Positions 56,750 through 64,000 of a stretch of DNA of 64,000 nt are shown here, one piece after another. This stretch comes from Apoda limacodes. Taxonomy: Eukaryota > Arthropoda > Insecta > Lepidoptera > Limacodidae. The notes beneath the pieces are model-generated. The model was not told the origin of the DNA and ran no database searches. It saw only the letters and a list, made by a program, of their open reading frames with translations. The stretch is taken from positions 4,712,001 through 4,776,000 of the forward strand of contig OX291545.1 in assembly GCA_946406115.1 (NCBI GenBank). The letters are read 5' to 3'. Positions within the stretch are counted from its first letter, which is position 1. Each line of letters opens with the position of its first letter. A program made the position numbers and the translations under genes.

Positions 56750-58465
56750 TTCATGAATTTTGCCAGCGGCTTTACCTGTCCTGTCTTTGGTAGTCGGCGT
56801 GGAACCTAGTTTGCTATAGCAAGCTTTGTTCGTTTAAGCTCGGTTATGGTTATTCCTGCGGATATTTATGAATTTTTTTGGACAAAAGCTATCCTATATC
56901 CTTCCCCGAACTCAAACTATCTCCATAACAAATTTCATTTAAATCGGTGCAGCGGTTTAAGCATTTCATGGTTCAATATTTATTTTAAATCACGAAATTT
57001 GAAAATTCACTTGGTCATATTTATATATATTTTATGAAATAAGATTAAAAAGAATATCACTTATCTTTCCTTACTCTTATTTTTCCTTACAATTTGAAAT
57101 AATGCCCACAAATAGAGTGTCGGAATTGAGCTCCAAGGTTTTTTTCTAAAGACTATAGTATGGGGTACGCGCGACTGATACTCCTGGGATTACAAGCGTT
57201 CATAGGCTACGGTGACCGCTTACCATCAGGCGGACCGGAAGCTTGTTTGGCACCTTAGTGGTATTAAAAATAAAATAGAAAAATGGTCCGGTACATTAAG
57301 GATTAAGACAAACTTTCTTCGTGCGAACGCTTAGGTTGTGGAATGATGCCAAGGTTATCTCTACCACCACCTAGTCCACCATATGGGATTCTTCAAGAAA
57401 AAAGTTATTTTATTTTTGAAGGGTCGGCAACATGCGAGTGATGGCCCAGGTGTTGCAAGCGTCCATAGGCTACGGTGACCACTTATCATCAGGTGGACCG
57501 CAAGCTTGTTTGCCATCTTAGTGTTATATATATATATGAAAAACTTGTTCATTGACTTTTAGTTCTTAAAGTTTTTTCTGTCGCGTTTTTTTTATTTAAT
57601 ATGTTTATCAACAAAAAAAAACCCAAAAAAAAAATGGTTAATTTCATGTAGCATGTCTTACAAACAAACAAACAAACAAACAATAATGTCCTGCTATATG
57701 ACCAAAACTTTCTCTTATTGCTTTCTTACACCATAAAATAAACTAACTGACTTAGGGTTGATAAATCAGTAGGAAAAATTTGGTTATCGGCATGGGATTC
57801 TTACGGCAACTCCTTGATAACACTAAAGAAGTACGTTATAGCTAGTTATAGCTGCAACTATGGTTCGTTCGTAGAGATTGGTTATAGTTTCCCCGCGGGA
57901 ATTTTTGAACTTTCCGTACTTAAAAGTAGCCGTTATACTTCTTCGTATCTTCAACTGTCTCTATTCAAAGTATTTCAGCTCAATTGGATGCTCCATTTAG
58001 GCAGGATTGAGTAACAAACGTTACAGTTATTCCTGCGGGAACTTATGATTTTTCTAAAATGAAAGATGCCTATGTTCTTTCACTAGACTCAAACTATCTC
58101 CATACCAAATTTCATCTAAATCGGTTCAGCGGTTCCCAATCTATTCAGTGGGTGAAGCGTGATTGAGTAACAAAAAATCAAACATCCAAACTTTCGCATT
58201 TATAATATTCATGGGATAGCTGGTAATTAATGAATTTTGCCAGCGGCTCCACCCTGCCTTAATTTGGTATAGCAAGCTTTAGTTCGTTTAAACTCGGTTA
58301 CAGTTCTTCCCACGGGAACTTTTTAATTTTTGGGCTAAAACAATCCTATGTCCTTCCCCGGGACTCCAACTACTATTAAATTTCATCTAAATCGGTTCAG
58401 TGGTTTAAGCGTGAAGAGGCAAAAGACAGACAGTCAGAGTCATTTATAATATTATTATGAATTTT
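56750..58465 (-). mobile_element. Cluster of truncated Helitrons with LINE 3' ends between
   Basis: Helitron-type pieces lie at 56750-57010 (TTTTGCCAGCGGC...AAATCGGTGCAGCGG), 57765-58215 (TTATCGGCATGGGATTC...CCAAACTTTCGCATTTATAATA) and 58230-58465 (TTTTGCCAGCGGCTCC...TCATTTATAATATTATTATG), all in the same direction as H3. Two jockey-like LINE 3' ends in plus orientation sit at 57185-57265 and 57430-57525 (CATAGGCTACGGTGACC...GGTGGACCGCAAGCTTGTTTGCCA). A (CAAA)n run is at 57661. Confidence 0.55.
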
Positions 58466-58859
58466 GAAAATAAATGTATGAAATTTCGCTTATTTTATAA
58501 GCATAAATTACGGGTAAGAAATTGCTACCTAAATTTGAATTTCTTAAAACATCAGTACAAATCATGTTCATAAAATTTAACTTTGACGTTACGGTTTATG
58601 AATCGGAATGAATAATAAAATGGCTGAAACTAATTTTACTAAATGTTTTGAAATTATACAGTGGTGCTTAGTTAGCTATACTACTAGCAGTTTAGCACTT
58701 GCTTCGTTGTTATCAAAATCTGAAGAGCACTTGACTTGCTATACGGTTTGACCTGATATTCACTGATTCTTGTACGACCGTAACCCACATGAGTTTTTTA
58801 TTAACTTATTAATGTTGAAAATATTTATTACAGTTTGTTGTTTTGTGCATGGTACTGAC
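58466..58859. other. No gene seen
   Basis: AT-rich intron just downstream of the exon at 58860. Confidence 0.4.
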
Positions 58860-58973
58860 CTCCAAGTACACGGCAAGTGAGCATTACGTCATCGCCCTCC
58901 TGGTGTGGGCCCAGCGTGGTTGTGTTAATGATGCGTCCACGCCGGTCTACCACCACCGGCCTCTCGGGCGGAA
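58860..58973 (-). CDS. Side-family exon: start of Ig domain 2
   Basis: Acceptor TGTAATGACAG, donor GGAG|GTCAGT, length 114 nt, phase 1 to 1. It encodes VPPERPVVVDRRGRIINTTT then LGPHQEGDDVMLTCRVLGG, with the first disulfide Cys of Ig2 and an NTT glycosylation site. The VPP-x-x-P linker after NLTV is diagnostic of Sidestep proteins. A small exon isolated by a 25 kb intron on one side and a 1.3 kb intron on the other. Confidence 0.88.
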
Positions 58974-60231
58974 CTGTCATTACAAAATGATATAATGAAT
59001 ATTTTATAGCTAAGTAAATATTTATGTTTTTAAGTGTCCTTACTAACAAATTGTGTTGACTGACAGAAAATGTAGTGATAAGGATTGAGAAAAGTATATG
59101 ATGGTGGTTTGGGAAAGATAAGGGGATAAATAAACATGAAAACATGAAAATATCAATAGTTTCTGCAAGAAAAATGACGTGCACAAAGTAAATACGAGAA
59201 GTAAAAATAAGCTGTTGGTGAATGATACACGTCTACACAAAATTATGAGGCGAAAGTAAATGAAAGTATCGAGAGTCTGACCTCTTCGAACGGTTTTGAA
59301 GCGAATCGAGTGAGTAAATTACAGTCAAGATAAAGTTATGGCTAGTTGGTTTAAACCAATGTACGTGTATAAAAGCATTAATGAGAGTGGCTGAAGCGTG
59401 CCAGAATCGTACCGTGATTTTTATGTTAAAATATGTATTTGTGGTATGACTGGGAGTTTGTTACGATGAACAGAAAGTTTGAATCTAAGGAAAAGGTTGT
59501 ACTAACAAATAAGAACAATAAAAGTATCTTAAGTTGCTGCAAAAGTGATGGCAAAGGTGAAGTTTTACCTAAAATGTGAGTGGTTGTTAATAAATAAAAA
59601 TTGCCTTTATGCTTTGATCACTATTCTTAATATACGATTTGTTGCTTAGTTTATTGAATGTATCTAATTTGTGTTGACACCGGCAACCTTATTCTTCTCA
59701 TAAGATTTTAATGGTAGTCCTTCTCCATATTAAGCATTTTGACTAAATCTTAGATTGTTTTTTTTTCAGTCATTGGGTAAGTCTATATTTCAAAAGCATT
59801 ATTCGCTAATATCGCTTGTTGATCTCATTGTCCATTCTCATTTCATCTGTTAAAATTAAACTTAAGAATTATTCTTCTGCTTCGTTTCAATTTCTTTATT
59901 TATTTTTTTCTCATTTTCCATTTATATTATTATCTTTATTTATTTTTTAATCTTACTTACACTTGTTTTTCTCTCTATTGCCTGTTGACGTAACTTTTCT
60001 CTTTGTAAATAGTTATTCAGAGGCCAAGTTTGGTTAAGTTGGATGGATGGATATGGACGATGATTGAATGAACTGGAAGGATGCATGTGTTGAAGAGTTT
60101 CTGTTTAACTAAGATAGGTATTATTAGGTGAATGGTTGCTACTGATAATCAAAACATATATTGTATTTAAATTGCAAAAGTGCTTTAGGAAAACAGTGTT
60201 ATTGTATTTTAAATATTCAAAAGGTTGTTAC
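58974..60231. other. 1.26-kb intron between side exons A and B
   Basis: AT-rich. 59177-59240 is a plus-strand LINE scrap (GACGTGCACAAAGTAAATACGAGAAGTAAAAATAAGCTG) also present at 49470. Nothing else. Confidence 0.6.
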
Positions 60232-60440
60232 CGACAACAGTGAGGTTGTATCTAAAGCTGGCAGTCTGCGTATTCTTGAAATCGACGCGACATCGGTAGA
60301 TCCCCTCGTCGCGCCGCTTGACGTCACGCACGTGCAGCGCGGGCGGGGAGCGCGCCGCCTCGAAGTGCGCGCGCGGTCCGAACACCTCCGGGGCGGACCA
60401 GTGACGCGCCTCCAGCACAGACTTGCCACGCACATCGAAA
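60232..60440 (-). CDS. Side-family exon: second half of Ig domain 1 (V-set)
   Basis: Acceptor GGCGTAG, donor GTCG|GTAACA. It encodes FDVRGKSVLEARHWSAPEVF, then the GPRAHFEAARSPPALHVRDV segment and DEGIYRCRVDF. The RHWS and D-E-G-x-Y-x-C-R-V-D-F motifs are those of the V-set first domain of Sidestep. The first base completes a split codon, most likely the Ser of the family's YSFD. The upstream exon with the first Ig1 Cys and the signal peptide is not found between 60441 and 64000. Confidence 0.88.
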
Positions 60441-62055
60441 CTACGCCACGACAAACTTTATATAATTAATTGCCATGGAATAAACACTCTTTTTTAATTA
60501 ATTAGTTAATTCGCTTGTATCCAACTAAGCGATTCGGTCTTATGTAGTATTTTTTGTTAAAATAGATAGGACCGATCTCTAACGCAAAGATATTTTTTTA
60601 AGTAAAATAATTACTATAATATTTAAGTACAACAAAAATATTTTTTGAGCTATTAAAGTACCAGGTTTATAAATATGAAAAAAATAAAGAGCTCAAACTG
60701 AAAGTCATGACTATAAAATGTATGTCTGTCTCTGATATTGAATTAGTGGATAATATTGAGCTTTGATTTTTACTGAGAAATCAAAAAATGGTTACTTCGT
60801 AACTTCGTAACTTCGTAACTTCGTAACTTCGTAACTTCGTAACTTCGTAACTTCGTCTGCGCGGACTTTTGAAAAAAAAAAGCTTTTAACTCTTTATGGT
60901 TTTACCTACAAAAATATCGGAATTCTATTAATAGGTACACATTTCCCTTTAGTGAGCGGTCTTACAAAACGGTGGTCTTACTTTTTAGCCTATAGACCAA
61001 TAACTAGTTTTTTTTTTGCAATTTGCTAAAACTATTTCAAATAAACGACCAAACCACATTTTACCCGTTAAAGAGACAAACTTTGTTAAATACTTTCTTC
61101 TTCAATCTTAAAGCTAATGACGATTTTCTACACAAATTTTTAACCCTCAATTTACCTCCTTAGGGATTGAATTTTGAAAATCCTTTCATAGTAGGTACTC
61201 GTTTACTTCATAACAGGCACTTTTGTGCTATATTTTAAGTCTCTAGAAACGATATTATCAAAATTCTCAAAAGAATTGTCGTTTACTATTTCTCCTTGTA
61301 GAGGATGATTTTGAAATACATTAAAACATGTTCGTAGACTCTTGAGAAAAAAAAAATTGCTTTCAACTGTGTAAAGCTTTATCATATCATAACAGTGCCT
61401 GAATTCTCATACAAATTTTTATATGCTGTTTTACCCTTTAGGGGATAATTTCCCAAAAACCATCAATCACGTCAATATTAATTTTTAACCGGAAGGTAAA
61501 ATACCACTTTTAATGCATACATGCTTATTTCCATACAAACTTCCCATACCTATACTAATCCTTTATTCTTTGTCTACGTTATAACAGAAACCTCTGTGCA
61601 AATTTATTTGTACTGCTGCTGGTCTGTAATTATTAGAGATAGATTTATACCTGGATTTAAAAATAAGTATCACTCGCAAGACTTTCCACTGTCGTGGATA
61701 CTCTCTCGTTTCCAATATTAAATTATACAGATACAACTACTGCAATCTTCAACCACGATCTGAAGTACTTTATCTGGTTCGCAAGAGAATTCAGGCTTTA
61801 AACTACGGAGTGTGGAAGTTGTTCCATACATAGAGTTTTCCTCACAGATACCCTACAAGCTCTGCTTATTATCATTCATCCAACATTGAGCTCTGGAATA
61901 GTGTCAATAAATATTTTTAAAAATTTTGATCAAGTTCGTGTGCTACTTCAGAGTCTGGTATGAAAAAAACACTTTTTACTGTTATTTTTATTATAGTTCC
62001 AAAAACTACTTTTATCTTTTCTTTTTAAACTCTTCACCAGTACTGCGTATGTGTA
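60441..62055. other. No gene seen apart from a satellite
   Basis: Should be the intron 5' of side exon A. Contains the 8-base tandem repeat at 60788-60856 and AT-rich sequence. No exon with an Ig1 first half was found. Confidence 0.4.
60788..60856. repeat. (TAACTTCG)n tandem repeat
   Basis: About eight uninterrupted copies of an 8-base unit followed by TCTGCGCGG. Confidence 0.9.
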
Positions 62056-62057
62056 AT

Positions 62058-62270
62058 AAATTCAAATTCAAATTCAATATAATTTATTCAGTTTAGGCTA
62101 CAATAATTGAGCACTTATGAATGACACTACGCCATCGGTTCGTAGGTCTACAGGGCGGGAGACCTTGTACTGAGAAGATCCGGCAAGAAACTCAGCAAGG
62201 GCATTTCTTTTCTCCCTTTCTCTTACAGCGTCCAATTAAAATATTGGAAAATGCCCTCCCTATCATAAAA
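62058..62270 (-). mobile_element. LINE 3' end with (TTGAAT)n tail
   Basis: Plus strand reads ATTCAAATTCAAATTCAATATAATTTATTCAGTTTAGGC... GACCTTGTACTGAGAAGATCCGGCAAGAAACTCAGCAAGGGC, so the element is on the minus strand with an hexamer tail at 62058-62080. Coding part missing. Confidence 0.6.
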
Positions 62271-62684
62271 GGACACTTTCCATTACAAACATAAAAAATC
62301 ATGAAATATAAAGCACAAGCACAACATAAAAAAGTATCTAATATAAACAAAAGACAGTTTATGTATTCATCACTAAGAAATAATCAATGTCTTACAGTAT
62401 TAATAAACAAAACAAAGAAGTAAGACTAAATACTAAGAATACAAAGAAGTTTGCAAGAGCAGACCAACCTCCACAGGCGGCACCCGTTCACGAGTACGAC
62501 ACATGAATCAGCCATCGCTTCGCTCAACCATGTTTTAGGGAACGTAACGACCCGACGCACACGCCACCACCGCAGAGACTCTTTGAGAGAGCATGACACA
62601 CTCAAGCAACTCCAATAAAACTTCGATTGTACTAGTTACAATGTGTGTAGCAAAGGAACAAAATATAAGAGGAGAAGATTGGAA
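62271..62684. other. No gene seen
   Basis: Likely UTR or coding debris of the neighbouring LINEs; no frame recognised. Confidence 0.35.
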
Positions 62685-63196
62685 GGTACGTAATGCTTTA
62701 CTACCGAGAAGCACCGGCAATAAACTCACTAGTTAATCTTTTATACATCATATAAAAATACAATATAGCCTTACACTAGGTAATAACATAATAAACAATG
62801 TTTTATTTTAAAAAAAAAATTTCAAATGCCCCAATACAAATCAATTAAGTTCTAATTTTTCCAAGCATTTTTATCATTTATGTATTCATCAACTTTGTAA
62901 TAGCTTTTTTTCATTAAACTATCTTTGACATATATTTTAAATTTATTTGAGGGTAAATTAACCGCATATTCTGGAATTTTATTGTAGAAAAATATACTTT
63001 GTATTGCGAAAGAGCTATGAACCTTCTAAAGACGACATTTTGGAACTACCAATTTATCCTTATTCCTTGTATTAACACTGTGGAGGTTACTATTTTTAGC
63101 AAATAAGTGACAAATTTTGGCGTACATACATTATACAAGCGAAGATATATTGGCAAGGAACAGTTAAAATAACAATTTCCCTAAATAGTTTTTTTT
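62685..63196 (-). mobile_element. LINE family B 3' part, interrupted
   Basis: Matches 29085-29590 along its length (CTTTACTACCGAGAAGCACCGGCAATAAACTC... AAGCGAAGATATATTGGCAAGGAACAG...CCCTAAATAGTT). In the other copy CCCTAAG follows TAGTT; here a T-run and another LINE follow. Confidence 0.65.
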
Positions 63197-64000
63197 TTTA
63201 TACCACTTAGGTGGCAAACAAGCCTACGGTCCGCCTGATGGTAAGCGGTCACCGTAGCCTATGGACGCTTGCAACACCAGGGGCATCACTCGCGCGTTGC
63301 CGACCCTTCAGAAATCTAATAACTTCTTTTTTGAAGAACCCCATACTGTAGTCCTTAGAGAAAACCTTGGCAGGGAGCTCATTCCACAACCCAAGCGTTC
63401 GCGGGAGGAAGTTTCTCTAAAACCGCACTGTACGCGACTATTTCGGTTCCAAAGTGTGAGAATGAATTCCCTGTCGATGGCGAGCGGTGCGATGGTAGAA
63501 AGTAGCCGTGGGCATCATTTCGAACAATTCCTCAGAACACAATCCATTGTACAAGCGGTAGAACACACACAGGGAGGCAAAGTCTCTCCTTAGACTTAAG
63601 GGCTCGTTACCGCAAGTGAGTTTGGGATCGTCGACAATTCTCACAGCCCGTCGTTGAACCGAGTCAAAAGGGCCAAGCTGGTATCCGGGTGCACCCGCCC
63701 AGAGATAGCAGCAGTACTCCATATGGGGTCGGTCTTGCGACTTGTAAAGTAGCAACCTTTGCCCCGGCGTGAAGTACTGCTTCGCTCTGTTGAGTACACC
63801 AAGTTTTACTTTACCTTGTCTAGCAAATGATCTCGGAACTGAACATCGCTGGAGATGTCAACGCCAAGGATCCCAATGCTCTTGGAGATGGAGAGGGGAG
63901 TGTTCTGGAATTGTGGGACTACAGTGAATGGGGTTTTCTTAGCGGTGAACGCGCAGACTTGTGTCTTTGAAGGGTTGAATCGGATCGGGGAAGTTTTCCC
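63197..64000 (-). mobile_element. jockey-like LINE inserted in family B, runs off the window
   Basis: Minus strand, 3' end first: poly(A), UTR GCAAGCGTCCATAGGCTACGGTGACC, then the ORF2 C-terminus with HRTARHRQGIHSHTLEPK, EPLSLRRDFASLCVFYRLYN, FDSVQRRAVRIVDDPKLTCG, RPHMEYCCYLWAGAPGYQLG and the start of the thumb region above 63760. The frame at 63438-63755 is open for 105 codons; a shift occurs before it at about 63430. The RT core is beyond 64000. Confidence 0.75.

Noticed and set aside
62535..62729. Possible signal-peptide exon of the side gene (MSLLPVLLGSKALRT...)
   Set aside because: No donor in the phase required by exon A and the sequence is LINE 3' UTR material.

Overview
This is a 64 kb piece of an animal nuclear genome, very probably a moth or butterfly (Lepidoptera). 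Coding exons are short, GC-rich islands with GT-AG borders in AT-rich, repeat-packed introns. The repeats include types I associate with lepidopteran genomes: non-autonomous Helitrons starting TCTATACTAATATTATAAAG and ending CTAG, a dispersed TTCCGTACCCAAAGGG...CGCACTTGGCC repeat, tRNA-headed SINEs, several LINE families and mariners. There are no operons, rRNA genes or CRISPR arrays.

The host gene is on the minus strand. Eleven exons between 60440 and 14552 join in phase without a stop and encode about 571 residues: the end of Ig domain 1, Ig domains 2 to 5 and one fibronectin III domain. That order, and the motif wording, fit the Sidestep (side) family of neuronal adhesion proteins, known in flies as receptors for Beat proteins. 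The signal peptide and start of Ig1 should lie beyond 64000, and the transmembrane segment and cytoplasmic tail below position 1. Introns reach 25 kb (58859 to 33548) and 13 kb (32655 to 19595).

Other coding material sits in the introns. From 38.0 to 45.5 kb on the plus strand there is a decayed multi-exon gene or element with two zinc-finger-like CxxC/HxxC modules and no name I can give; a 5.1 kb LINE lies in its intron and a second LINE cuts off its 3' end. From 20.0 to 22.4 kb on the plus strand is a THAP-domain, P-element-like relic split by an insertion with a 6-bp target duplication. At 48.0 and 49.1 kb two phase-compatible minus-strand exons belong to a protein I do not recognise.

The rest is repeats, many nested. 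0 to 9 kb: LINE 3' end, Tc1 fragment, SINEs, a hammerhead-like ribozyme motif of the Penelope type, a mariner relic and a LINE with an inverted 5' part. 10 to 13.3 kb: two LINE copies head to tail. 23 to 28 kb: second mariner and a C-poor tract. 28 to 31 kb: a two-unit tandem repeat, each unit hit by a different element. 34 to 37 kb: decayed LINEs. 38.7 to 43.9 kb: the best-preserved LINE. 48 to 58.5 kb: Helitrons, satellites and an unclassified palindrome-bearing repeat. 62 to 64 kb: nested LINEs running off the window.
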